A stretch of 64,000 nt of DNA from Astrocystis sublimbata (GCA_022453515.1 JAJNNY010000059.1:1-64000), one strand, 5' to 3'; positions 1-10,840 are shown, counted from the stretch's first letter. Made by a program: numbers and translations. The notes: generated from the sequence alone by a model not told the origin.

Positions 1-1488
1 ATCGGCTTAGGCTTTTTAATTAATAAACAAATACTAAGTGCCTTTATAGATTTATATAAGTTCTTTCTAATAGATTTCTCAGAAGCTAAATCTCTTCCTA
101 ATATATCTTATTAAAGCTGGCCGGTGCTCTAATTCACTTTGGGATTGCTTACCCGCAACTAGGGTATCCCTAAAATAATATCGTGCCTGGATATTTCCGT
201 AATATCGAACTTAAGCCGTTCTTTGTAACCCTAGATATCAAAAGGAAGTTCTATAGTTTCCCTTTTAATAATCCCTTGATTATACGCTATATAACTACTA
301 TTAACGGTTATAAATAGGTAAGGGTTGTCCTTAAGCTTCTATTCTAGGTCAAACTTATTAATAATTCTTAGTAAAATAAAGTTTGCTTACGTGCCTATAT
401 TAATCATAGCTATTAACTTTTTTCCTTCGTATCGTAACTCTATTATGAGTTGTATAGACATCTCTATATCTATAGTATATAATAACTTTTCGATATTTTA
501 AATTAGTTATTGTTGTTTTATAACTGTTTTTCGTTATTTTTTGATTATTATACTATATATTGTTAGTTTTTGCCCTTTATGGCCTAGACCTTTTCTGTGT
601 GGTTCTATAGTTCCTTTTCGGACTATATTGGTTTTCCATCTAGTGTTGCTGTGACTAGTGGTTCGGAATCCTGACTCCCTTATACAGGTGTCTTGTATAT
701 GAGTTATTTCTATCGAGCCTTTTCGTTGGCTTCGTTCTTCTTTCTCCAGTTTCTTGCTTTTTTATATGCGTGGATTTTATAATGGTCGCTAATACACTCT
801 TTTAACTTATCTCCCCCTAGAAAGCATTCTTTAGGCCATATAGGGTCTGATTCGAATAGACAAAATCCTCTGGGGTTATAGTAAGTAACTACTAGTTGTC
901 TTATTTTGTCTTCTCAGTATAGTCTATCTATTAGTTTTCTATTAATCCGTTTTAGAAACTAGTTGTTCTAGATCTTTTTAACTATATATTCGTTATATTA
1001 ATATATTATATAGGATACCTAGGAGATTTTTTTGTATTTTAGATTCTTTAGTACTAGTATCTTTTTCTGTTTATTATAGTTCTATCGTATAAATAGCTCT
1101 ATAATATATATCCTGCTATATATTATAGCGTTTTAAAAATGTTAGTTCCTATTTTTATAATTAGTAGGTAGTTTCTTATTCGTTATACTTCCTAAAATCG
1201 ATCTTATAATCTATACTCGGGTATTATTTCTAAAGTTATCAGTTCAGTCTTTTTAACTTTTTGTTCTTTTTATTTTTAATTAATTATAAAAGTATTTCCC
1301 CGTTGTATAGATTTAGCTACTAAGTGTTTAATTCTTTCGAACTCAGTCTAGTATCTATACTAATCGTATGTATAGTTTATGTCTTTAGGACATAACTCGC
1401 CTTTTGGCTAGTCCCTATTTTTAACTATTAGTATACTATTTATACGTATTATCGCGATCTGTTACGTACCGTTTTCGGCTACTAACGC

Positions 1489-1983
1489 TTATCTTCCCTC
1501 GGGTACTCTTCTGTTTTTTCGTTCCCTTTGGGGTTTAGGGCATTTTCGTGTATAATGTCCCATTTGTTGGCAATTATAACATTTAACTTGCTTAAGGTCT
1601 TTTTCTGTAGCGTTAACCTCTATTGGGCCTGGGTGTGTTCCTATGGCTGTGGATTGGTTCCTTCGTGCCTTCTTGGTATTAGCTATATATGTGGCTCCTT
1701 TCCCTCGTTTTTGTATATGTCTTTCGTACAGACGATTATCGATTTTAATTACTAATGTAATATAATTATATAGTTCTTTTGGTTGTTCGATTCGGAATAA
1801 CTCGTTTTGGACTTTGTTCTTTAGTCCCTTATAGAACATGGATATTAGGTTATTGTTGTTATTCCAAGTTATAAGTGCAAGCATTTTTTTAAACTCGGTG
1901 GCGTACTTGCTAGCTGACCTAGTCTGTCGCAGGTCTAGCAGCCTTTGTTCTGCTCGTCTTTCGGCTTTTGGATTACTATACAT
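1489..1983 (-). pseudogene. Gag/nucleocapsid fragment with CCHC zinc knuckle
   Basis: The fragment encodes about 164 residues. Near the C-terminus is a retroviral-type zinc knuckle, C-Y-N-C-Q-Q-M-G-H-Y-T-R-K-C (CX2CX4HX4C), followed by a basic tail. Upstream is a helical segment of the retrotransposon gag type (R-A-E-Q-R-L-L-D-L, then a Y-A-T-E-F motif). In the family this protein forms the virus-like particle and binds element RNA. The frame is open here but is surrounded by stop-rich sequence, there is no clear ATG context, and the pol frame that should follow on the same strand is not readable, so it is a surviving piece of a dead element. Confidence 0.75.
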
Positions 1984-2720
1984 ATCTGTAAGGGCCTTTT
2001 CGAATCCCTTTATATTAGCGAATGCTTTTTTAGTGTCTTTTAACTAATCTTTTTCCTCGTTTTTAATAAATTCTTTTATCTTTGGCTCGAACTATTCTAG
2101 TGCTTCTCCAGTAAGGAATCCTATTACGTAAAGGATCTTTTCTCCTTCCGAGGGAAAGTCCTCTCCGAAGTGCCGTATGTAGGCTTTGGCCTAGGTTAGG
2201 AACCCCTTTAACTAGTCTTGTTTTCTGTTAAATATGGTTAGTTAAGTTAGCTTATAACGCTTTAGTTTGGATATCGTAAATAGTTGGTTTTCGAACTATT
2301 TATTAGCTTCGTCCAACTGATTAATTCTTTCGTACAACTGGTTAATAATTTTTAGGACTTATTCCTAAGTTAAGTTAGGTATCTAAGCTTGTGTAGCTAT
2401 TGCGTCCTATTGCTTAGCTTATTTCGTAGCTTAACTAAATAAGACTATTCAAAATATAACAACTGTTTTATTTTTAACACAGAGTATAGGGTAGAGTAGG
2501 GGTTTTAATAGGTATATGTTCCTAAGGATAAGGGCTAAGCTTATAATAAAGGATCGCTAAGCAATATAAAATATTGTTCACTAAGTCGTTAGGAGGTTAC
2601 TCCTATTCTAAAAACTGTTAGTATACTTAGATTAAATAGTAAAGTAAAGAAAAACTAGATATATAGGAATACTATCGAAGCTATATAGTATTTCCTTTCT
2701 TTATATAATATCTTTGTTTA

Positions 2721-2825
2721 TTGGCTTACTTATACGGTCTGGTGAGCTATCTTGGCTCACTGGCTCACTTATACGATCTAGTGAGCCACTTTAGCTCACT
2801 AGCTCACTGTTATGATCCAATGATC
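2721..2825. repeat. Imperfect tandem repeat, about 40-bp period
   Basis: Roughly two and a half copies of a unit containing CTTATACGGTCTGGTGAGC and GGCTCACT follow one another, differing mostly by C/T and G/A changes. They lie in the presumed LTR or untranslated region at the 5' end of element A. The transitions between copies fit RIP-like mutation. Confidence 0.6.
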
Positions 2826-2953
2826 CTGTTACGTGACCTATTCCTTGGCGCTTTGTGTGGCTTGTCCTCCCAGCCCCACGCCTATCCGCTTAGGCATAAC
2901 TGTCCGCCCTCATTAGGCCTTCCCGACAGGTCGTTTCCTGTTGGTTCGTAACA

Positions 2954-4229
2954 ATTACCCACAACTTCTAGTAGCCCAGTATGGAAAGAATCGTAAAAAG
3001 CTTTATAAGTGGATGCCTCGAATACTAACGTAATAAAGCTCCTAGACACGCCTCACACGGACTCCTATAGCCTATAGAGCTCTATTACAAACTATAGAAT
3101 ACTATAGTAATAGACTTTATTACAGACCTCCCCCTTTCTAATAGATATAACTCTATTTGGGTAATAATAGACCCCTTTACTAAGATAGGACACTTTGTGC
3201 CTTTTAAGGTAGGGGAAAAAAAGACCGAAGATCTAATAAAAATCTTTACAAAAACCTATTGGAAATATTATAGCACCCCCCTAGATATTATTTCTAACAG
3301 AAACTCTAGATTCATGGCCCATATATGGAAGGACTTCCTTAAGCTAGTAAGCATTAAGCCCCGTATAAGTATAGCCTTCCACCCACAGACCGACGGGCAG
3401 ACCGAGCGGCTAAATCAGACCCTCGAGATTTACCTCCGTACTTTCGTAAATTATAAAATATTAAACTGGGAGGACTTACTACCCACTACGGAGTTTGCCT
3501 ATAATAACTCCACTTCCACCTCCATATATATAACTCCCTTCTACGCTAACTACGGCTACTACCCTATAGTATATAATCCGCTAACGGGAGCACCCAAGAA
3601 CCCAAGCAGCTGCTTATACGCTCACTAGATAACCCAAATACATAAAAAAGCCAAAGAGCACCTATAAATTAGCTATTAATAGATAAAAAAGTAGGCTAAT
3701 AAATAATATCTCAAGCCACCCGTCTATAAGAAAAATCAACTAGTAATACTAAACATTAAATATATTAAAACCAAGCGTCCCGTTAAAAAATTCGATAGTA
3801 AGCTTTTTAATCCTTTCTAGATTTAAAAGGTTATCTTCCTTACTATAGTAAAACTTGTTTTACCAAAAGGCTAGAGAATATATAACTCTTTTTATATCTC
3901 CCTTATAAAACCACATTGGGTTAGAAAAGGGCAGGCACTACCTAACCCTAACCAAGTCCTACGGGACACACCCACTATAAAAACCAAGGAATACTACGTA
4001 AACAAAATTATTAACTCCATAACAATCCAAGGTAACATAAAATACCTTATTAAATAAAAAAACTACCCCAAAAAGAAGGACTGGACCTAGGAACCCTACA
4101 ACCACTTGCTCGGCGACCTCGCAAAAAACATAGTCAGACAATTCTAACAACAGCATCCGGACAAGCCCCACAATCCTCGAGTAACGGCGATATAGCGCCC
4201 GGGACAGGCTTTATAAAGGAAGGAGATGG
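2954..4229 (+). pseudogene. Ty3/Gypsy pol remnant: integrase and chromodomain (element B)
   Basis: Reading rightward, the sequence encodes a retroviral-type integrase core. It has D-F-I-T-D-L-P near 3113, V-I-I-D-P-F near 3165, and F-H-P-Q-T-D-G-Q-T-E-R near 3378 with the catalytic Glu kept. The longest open piece is 3197-3628. The position that is normally the second catalytic Asp (family S-D-R-G-S-x-F) reads S-N-R-N-S-R-F near 3290, so the core is inactive. About 400 bases downstream (3985-4160), broken by stops, is a chromodomain-like segment (I-K-Y-L-I-K, then D-W-T, then E-P-Y-N-H-L). That order marks the chromovirus clade of Ty3/Gypsy elements. Reverse transcriptase and gag are not present to the left, because element A begins at 2953. 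Confidence 0.8.
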
Positions 4230-4605
4230 TGTCACACGGGTCACTTCCGGGCTACCCAAATAGGAAGCCTACGCGCCCTAAACCTCTGAATATATAAATG
4301 ATTAGATCAGAGCTACGGATCTAGAAGGTCATGAGGACCTCCGTATGCAGGCGACAGCCAACAGGCATAAGTGAGGCGTTGCTGCAGACCCGAGGAAGGT
4401 CCGAAGCCGGCCTTAAGGGCTGCCAGAAGGAGCATAAATAGAAGGGATTCCTCCAGCCTGGAGTAGAGGCCTTAGGAGGACATGGACCCTTTTGTGCCCT
4501 AGAGAATTATTAGCTAAATTAAAGCCTATTCCAAGCCCTAGAAATCTAGCCCTTGTTACAACAGGGGAGCCCCTAGGTCATGGTGAAGCCCTTGCTACCG
4601 TGACA
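4230..4605 (+). repeat. Probable 3' LTR of element B
   Basis: The 376-bp segment starts TGTCAC and ends GTGACA, a perfect 6-bp terminal inverted repeat with TG...CA ends. It is immediately preceded by a purine-rich run (AAAGGAAGGAGATGG, 4215-4229) in the place of a polypurine tract. It follows the chromodomain at the expected distance. No second LTR copy is in the window, so the ends rest on these signals alone. An alternative right end is the TTGTTACA at 4553-4560. Confidence 0.6.
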
Positions 4606-6427
4606 CCTGACGGTACTACTTGCCTATGACTGTAATTCTGTGTAGGTAGTTTCCTGTGGCACAAGACATGACCAGCATGCATTTGATTTTGACTCCCAAG
4701 TAGAATGTCTAACCAACAACCTGAACACTATACTTGTATAATTGGGCATTTACGTACGTCATGGTATTATGGCGGTCCAACTGGAGAGTCTTATGGTCTA
4801 TAAGGCTTGTAAAAGTTGTATTAATACCTGTCTCATGATTTGATGCGATGACTGTCGGCTAAAGATTAGGCAATGACATATCAATATACCCTTAACAATT
4901 ATGTGCAAATATATGTTCTGGTATAGGAACTTCGAAGGAATGCGCTTGAAAAAGCGCCAAATTTAACCATTTCAGGCGAGCAGGGATCCTTATTGTCTCA
5001 TGTCCGATGTCAATGATACTCGCTAAATATAAAGCCCATATTACCTCATTCATGGTAAGCTATTCGACGACTTTGATACTCCTTATTCGTGCACTCACGT
5101 AGTTCCATACTGCAAGCCATATACTTATAGACTTACAAGTATATCATAGAATTATTGCTGAAAGGAATACCCTAACAACCGAAATGGTTCAACTCAACTT
5201 CTCTACCCGGCCAACTGATTCTCACGGTGCAACGGGATACTAAGTCGAAGCCATTGTTCGCGTGCAATGGCCTGCTAATCCCATGCCGGCCGGAGCTATG
5301 GAATCCATATCCCTATGGCTCCAGGAATCGACTGAATCCTGCTGCTTACCAAACCCCAGTGGCCGCTAATGGATGATCTGGACTTCGTGGGAACTATCTC
5401 CGCAGCGGATGCATCTGTGTCGTACAGGTACATTTATATAGTGATGAACCAGTTCTTCAAGCGCTACGCACAAATCAAGTCATCATTCTCCCTCGCAGGC
5501 CTCGTAAACCTTTTGAACGAGATTAGGCTAGTAGTTACTTGAAAGGTAGGAAACTGCACCTAAGTGAGTTTCTGATACTTTCATTCGACAATCGCCGTGG
5601 ATATCGGGATTCGGAACATGCCTACAGCGGTGTTGACCTTGTAGCGAAAACAGGTATTCATTGAATTCGCAAAAGTTAATGTTGCAGAAAAAGCGGTAAG
5701 CTCCTAGGAGTTCCTATAGGAGCGAGCGTCTAGATCCAAAAGGATTACACGATCGATCGCTTGTTCAGCCACTGCAAGCCCTCGCACTAACCCGCATTTT
5801 GACGATGCGAGGAGTAGTAGAGTTCTTCCTGTTTGCTAGTCGTCTTACACTCAATTGACGTTTCATGAGCTTCAGCAATTGCCGTAAAAGATCTGGGGCA
5901 TTTCACGCGAAAGTTGTATTCTACTCATCGTAGGGAGTGCTTTAGACGGGGGCATCGCAGCACGATCTGGGAACATACCCACCGCGACGACGGCAGTGAA
6001 CTGGAATGCCGGTGCTTGACGGCGATCCCGGCCCGATCGGTTTCCTTCCCCGCGCTAGTCAATTCGGGCGTACAAGAGACTAGATCTCTAAGGTCAAGCC
6101 CGACCTCAGGTCGGCGACCTGAGTGCCTAAGGATTTAGTGACCGGCAATACTAGTTGCGCAGTCTGACTAAATCATGCATGAAAATAATATGGGCGACCC
6201 ACCTCTGCTGTAGATATCTAGCTGCTAAGAAATGTAGCTGAAGGAGGCAAGTTGGTAGGATTTAGATACCAACGAAATTGATCACTCATGGGATATAAAA
6301 AAGCGATCAATGTTCATCGAAACTCATCCAGATCGACTCGTCCCAGTACACACTCTGCACACCGACACTTCCTTCCCAAACAACCGATAAACAACATATT
6401 TCTCATCTACTAAGATCAATCATCAAA
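4606..6427. other. Gene-poor interval with possible coding relics
   Basis: No intact gene is convincing here. Between about 5195 and 5555 several short coding-like stretches lie in different frames, including one ending at the TGA near 5541 that contains D-D-L-D-F-V-G-T-I-S-A-A-D and Y-A-Q-I-K-S-S-F-S-L-A-G-L. They suggest an old broken gene of unknown family. The last 130 bases, ending with C/A-rich sequence before the ATG at 6428, look like the promoter and leader of the next gene. Confidence 0.35.
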
Positions 6428-6840
6428 ATGCGTTTCGAATTCGCCTCTGCTCTTTTCCTCCTCATGAGCCCAGCGCTCGCGTACCAAAAGTGCCCAACCA
6501 AGATCAATACCTGCTGCCAATACATCACCAGCGGTAACACATGTAGCCCCAGTAAGTCCAACCTATCTTCTAAGATCATGATTCGAGTGCAATTGCAGCA
6601 GGCAGCTCAAGCCTCGCAGAGGGTGTTGATTGGCTTCCATTGCTGTCTCACCATAGACACACTATATCCATGAGAATTCACAAGCAGTGACTTTCAAACA
6701 TTCAGTTTTTTAGTTGGGTGCTGACTGAATTGTTTCCAGAGTTCGCCCCAACGACTACAAATGGTCCTTTCGGATGTGCTGGGGGCTTGTACGGATATTG
6801 CTGCAATGCGCAAGGAAAGAAGTGCACTCTTGCGCATTAA
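6428..6840 (+). CDS. Small secreted 8-cysteine protein, hydrophobin-like
   Basis: Two exons (6428-6551 and 6740-6840) are joined across a 188-nt intron with donor GTAAGT and acceptor TTTCCAG. They give a 74-residue protein. Residues 1-18 form a signal peptide ending A-L-A. The mature part has eight cysteines in the order C-CC-C-C-CC-C with spacings of about 6, 8, 14, 7 and 6 residues. This is the hydrophobin order, but the CC-to-C spacing of 8 is shorter than usual and the protein is small, so it may instead be another cysteine-rich effector-like family. Family members coat hyphae or act at the host or substrate surface. It sits about 1.8 kb from retroelement debris. Without splicing, the first exon runs into intron sequence and loses half the cysteines. 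Confidence 0.65.
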
Positions 6841-8681
6841 TTGCAGGCGACGCGTATTACTCGGATTAGCTTAGGACATTCTGTATAAGACATGAAGAAA
6901 CGTCGTCTATATCAAGTGGCTCGAATCGCTGTCTAAGTTATGAAAAATTGAGCGAGTAAATATAATGGAACTTATCAAAGCCTGTTAGAACCGCCACCGG
7001 ATTTGGCGTGTTGTACATAGTAAGCATTCGGAGCGTTACGACTTAACGTTGGGTAATGAGTTGAAACTCTCCCAAAACCCGCGCCGTGAACATCTACTGC
7101 TTTTTATTTTGAGCTAAACGTTTAGAGCTCCTCCTACCTACCCCCTTACAATTGCTAAGAGGTAGGTAGGCTGCCTGCTAGTAGCTAGCTGGTAGATTTC
7201 ATGTGAATCTGACGAATGCTCCAGTTTACGGGGCATTCTAAATCGCTTGAGAGGCTCCCCCTCGAGCCCCGACTAAACGTTCCACAAAGAATGGGCGGAT
7301 GCACCAATCTTTAGCCTAGTGCAGTGGATAGGCACCTAAGGTTATGGGGGTTAGATACCTCCCTAGGTTACTACTACTGAGTTACTTAGTTCCTTTAAAA
7401 CCTAATGTTGTCATATAGCTGATAAATGTCGCTATCCACTGAGCATTCGAGTACTCGAGAAAGAGACAATACTGAGTTAGGAGATATCAAAAATAAAGGA
7501 CCCCCCCGAGCCAAGACCTTCGCCCTACCCTGGCCTGCGCCAATTAGTGTACCCAACTTGATAGCCCACCTCGGCCCATTATGCTCCCAGGCCCCCAGGT
7601 GCCAGAGACCTCATTCAATCTAGCCACCTAGTCCAACTTACCCACGATGCCTGGTTAAACAGCTACTTGGGTTGAGCAGTTTCTAGTAGCATTTGGTATT
7701 GAGATATAGAGAGAGCATGTTATGCGCAAAAACAAATGAAAACTTTGAGGTCTTCTGTTAGACTTCTGGGCTTGAACCAAGTCTTTCGCCTTAGCTTCCA
7801 ACGGGGTCTAACATTCATTTGCGAAAAGCACTAGCAGGCGTGGGGATATATCCGTATTTTTGTATCGCGATACAAGACTACGAAGGGTCCCCATCGATCA
7901 GAGTATGAGCAAAGGCTGTAAGCACATATTAAACGTTGTAGGCTGTGATGATCTAAATATAAATCTGACATGAAGCGGTGACTTTGTGTTGTTTTCTGGT
8001 TCTGGTAGTACGAAACATGGGGGCGGGCTTGTTTCTTTGAGCTAGAGCGGCGGAGGTGCATGCCATGTCGGTAACCACAACGTGGTATGTTAAGTTGGAG
8101 GTAGGTAGTACTACGTCAGAATTAACATTTGATGATTGCTTCATTTCAGCGTCATTTCTTCAAAGTTCTAAGTGTTCTACTCGTATTTTGTGACAATTTG
8201 CTCTAGTGGATAGCACACTACATATCTGCTCACGCCGCGCTACATGAAGTTAGAGATCGACAACAAGTCTGGAAAAGGATGTATTGCGCGAGCCTTATCC
8301 CATCCTAAAGTCTCCGTATTTAACTGTTACCTTGATTGATTATACCGAGGCCGTCTTCGCACCCAATGATGCATATTAGTTACATGGCGCGTGGCAGAAG
8401 AAATTTGCTGTCGAAGCAGGCTGGATGAAGCCTGTATTACTTGGCACCCAGCTGGTCAATGAAACCGATGTATAAGGCGGTGTTTATGGGGGCATTCTGA
8501 GTCCAGTGCACCCTCATCATGCATCAGCATGCATTTAGTCATTGGTAGTCAGAAGATGAACCTGGCTCATTAAATGAAAATTCCCCGCTCCTGCAACTAT
8601 TCTTGTTTCCTGACTTTATCGTTCATTGTATGCTAGTCTTGTATTATTTTTGCGTTTAGGTGCGCTAGACGCATGTCGAAA
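6841..8681. other. Intergenic, no supported protein gene
   Basis: Short ORFs only. An inverted pair of ACCTACC and GGTAGGT motifs flanks 7133-7172. Around 7311-7362 an A-box-like TAGCCTAGTGCAGTGG is followed by a weak B-box-like GGTTAGATACC, possibly a worn tRNA-derived repeat. A further B-box-like sequence lies on the minus strand near 7768-7778. The region from 8600 is the likely promoter of the next gene. Confidence 0.4.
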
Positions 8682-9728
8682 ATGGCATCTTCAACACAGG
8701 CAATTCGAACCATACAGTGGTACCAGCGACGAGGCCTTACAGTACCTTCAATTTGCTACGATACGTGCAGTACGTTTGGCATTGAGCTCCTTCAAAGTTA
8801 GCACTGATTTTAAGGATTTTCACCATCTTAGATAATGCTGCCATTGAAGGGCAGCGCGTCGGCAAGAACCCCGAGATCTGTGATCCAGACTCAGGCTTTT
8901 ACACGTACTACCGGTCATGTAGAGCCTGCATAGATACATATGCGGCGGATAATGGCCAGGCTGCCAATAACGACTACCTCGATCCAAGCCTCTCCCAGTG
9001 GGTTGACTATTGTGAAAGCACAGAGCCAATTTCGAATTCTACCATCAGTTTTTCTGTCACAACAATATCAGGGAACACGCCACCCCCACCGCAGAGACTG
9101 CAGCTGTTACCGTTCCGTACACAGCAACCGTTGATGGCTTGGAGACTATCTGGTCTTTCACAAGGATAATAACATCATTTGCCCCTTTGCCAGATACTAC
9201 TGTTGTCATTGTTCGAACAACAGAGAATGGACACGACACCGTTTGGTCGTTCACGAAGACATTTACGCACCTGCCTAGATCTTCAAGCTCAAAATCGGTA
9301 GATACCAAGCCTACTGCAACGTCGCATACAACGCCAAAATCAACATCCCAGGCACCGGATGATGGTAAGTAGAACAAGCTTTTCAAGAAATCTTGAGCAT
9401 GGATTCGAGCGGATAAAGAACATTGCTGATATCGTCATCTCAAATAGCCACGGCTTCAATTCCGACAGATACAGCCACAAATAAGAACAAGATGAGTCAA
9501 GCATGGTTAGCTGGTCCCATCGTAGGAGCCGTCGCCGGAGCAGGAATTATTCTCTTCGCCACACTTTTTCTACTCCGTCTAAGGAAGCGGAACATGGGCA
9601 AACGAAATGATCATGAACTACACGGAGAGTCTGGCTTAAAGTCAGAACTGGAGGCAAAAGATAAACCACAAGAGCTCAATGGACAAATACTAGATGTACA
9701 GCCTGCCGAGCTCCCTGCGCACGAATGA
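8682..9728 (+). pseudogene. Fungal membrane glycoprotein with Cys-rich ectodomain, frame broken
   Basis: The exons are 8682-8769, 8832-9364 and 9448-9728. Intron 1 is GTACGT...TTAG and intron 2 is GTAAGT...ATAG. The product has an N-terminal segment R-R-G-L-T-V-P-S-I-C-Y-D-T-C-N-N-A, a six-cysteine domain (I-C-D, S-C-R-A-C, V-D-Y-C), a Thr/Ser-rich stalk, one transmembrane helix (G-P-I-V-G-A-V-A-G-A-G-I-I-L-F) after 9513, and a basic then acidic cytoplasmic tail. I recognise this layout from fungal cell-surface proteins of unknown function. The ectodomain frame ends in stops near 9169, while the stalk continues in the next frame. The shift falls around 9068-9090, near a run of five C. It could be a true frameshift, a sequencing error or an unusual intron (9012-9102 would restore the frame but remove the conserved Y-C). 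No signal peptide is seen at the chosen ATG. Confidence 0.6.
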
Positions 9729-10262
9729 AGTGGCGGAAAGCACCGATATGACACAGCTCTAAGTGGTTTTCGAGCACAAAATATCTTATTACACGAGCGG
9801 GCATGCAGAATAAGATGGATTATTTCAGCTTTCTTATCTTGCAATCGGATCGCGCAGATTGCGCAAAGCCCCGAAGGCCTGAGTTTCTGCCAGGGTACCT
9901 ACGGCCTGATCGTGGGCATCAACATTAAACTCACTAGTGGCATGGCCGCACTCATGCAATCTTGACTGCAAGGACAAAATGGGTCCTTGATCCAAACTGT
10001 ACTCCTAGGCTACGTGATGGAAAATATATTGGGATTCGTATCAGTCCACAGTCTCCGATCGCCATCAAGGACTTGACTAATAGAGCAAATATCAATCAGG
10101 GTCGACTTGGGACACTGTGTGATCGGAGAGACCTGGACTCGGGACGATGAGAATAGGTAGGAGTCCCGCTACCATTGACGTATAATTTTGGCCAATTTTC
10201 TCAAATACAAGACTTTCATTGGCTTTTTACTCATCTAAAATATTACTTATCAAGTCTGAGAG
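9729..10262. other. Intergenic
   Basis: No supported gene. Short ORFs show no recognisable motif. Confidence 0.5.
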
Positions 10263-10460
10263 ATGATGTTCTTCTGGTTATCAGGCCATGGATGCTATTG
10301 CAGGCGGACAGTGCTACACTATGCGGGCGACCAGGCGCTGATTGACAGCACCGGCAGGACACCGCTGCACGTGGCGGCTGACATGGACTCTGAAGCCGGC
10401 GTCGGCGCGCTATTGAAGCACGGTGCCAACCTGAACTTCAGAGCACGTAAGGCTCTGTGA
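10263..10460 (+). pseudogene. Ankyrin-repeat fragment
   Basis: A 65-codon open frame contains one near-complete ankyrin repeat: D-S-T-G-R-T-P-L-H-V-A-A-D, then G-A-L-L-K-H-G-A-N-L-N. A second partial repeat precedes it (T-V-L-H-Y-A). Ankyrin proteins normally carry several repeats plus other domains, and no neighbouring exon extends this one. It is most likely the leftover of a larger ankyrin gene, of a kind common and fast-turning in fungal accessory regions. A short expressed protein cannot be excluded. Confidence 0.55.
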
Positions 10461-10735
10461 AAAACAAGACGTAAACGAGCTATGAGCCCCTAGCTGTGAA
10501 GAGAAGTGGGATGGAATCTCGCCGTGGCTGCAATAACTGGCGTTTCCGACGCTCTCTTAGCGCTTGCTTATCTCCGCCAAAGTTTACAGTATACATACCG
10601 CCTGGAAGTCATAATTCAATAGATTGATTGTCCTGTAACCTGCTGAAACACGCAATTACCTAGGAAGGGAAAAACTCAGCTCATCTTATGTATGACATGC
10701 TGTTCGCGATGATAAAAGGTTCGAAAAAAGATTTT
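10461..10735. other. Intergenic; Pol III terminator at the right end
   Basis: No gene seen. The A-run at 10724-10729 is a T6 tract on the minus strand, directly downstream of the tRNA-like gene that follows. Confidence 0.5.
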
Positions 10736-10840
10736 GGCCGTCGAGGGAATCGAACCCCCGGGACCCAACGACGCTAAGTAAGGATATTTTACGCTGGGTA
10801 AATATTATGGCTCGCTCCGCTAGGCCAAACCAGTCCGGCC
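10736..10840 (-). tRNA. tRNA-like gene or tRNA relic, isotype unresolved
   Basis: On the minus strand there is a perfect A box (TGGCCTAGCGG), a perfect B box (GGTTCGATTCC), a good five-pair T stem (GGGGG with CCCTC) and a T6 terminator seven bases past the 3' end. The 3' acceptor strand GACGGCC pairs at five of seven positions with GGCCGGA at the 5' end. The A-to-B distance is about 60 nt, roughly twice that of an intronless tRNA. The anticodon side contains an extended stem (ACCCAGCG with CGTTGGGT). An intron-containing tRNA is possible, but T33 and the anticodon cannot be assigned, and about six extra bases seem to lie between the acceptor stem and D arm. A tRNA pseudogene or SINE head fits as well. 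Confidence 0.45.

Larger units (their letters stand above)
1..2953 (-). mobile_element. Decayed Ty3/Gypsy-type retrotransposon remnant, read leftward (element A)
   Basis: This TA-rich stretch is riddled with stops on every frame except for one gag fragment on the minus strand (1489-1983). The gag orientation means the element reads leftward and that its pol region would lie at 1-1480 and beyond the window edge. The right boundary is placed at 2953, where the minus strand begins TGTTAC, a TG start typical of LTRs, and where recognisable pol sequence of a second element begins immediately after. No intact polymerase domain was readable. The excess of TpA and loss of C is the pattern left by RIP in ascomycetes; that cause is inferred. 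The left boundary is outside the window. Confidence 0.6.

Noticed and set aside
7741..7820. Minus-strand GGTTCAAGCCC resembling a tRNA B box
   Set aside because: No matching A box at the right distance and no stems could be drawn.
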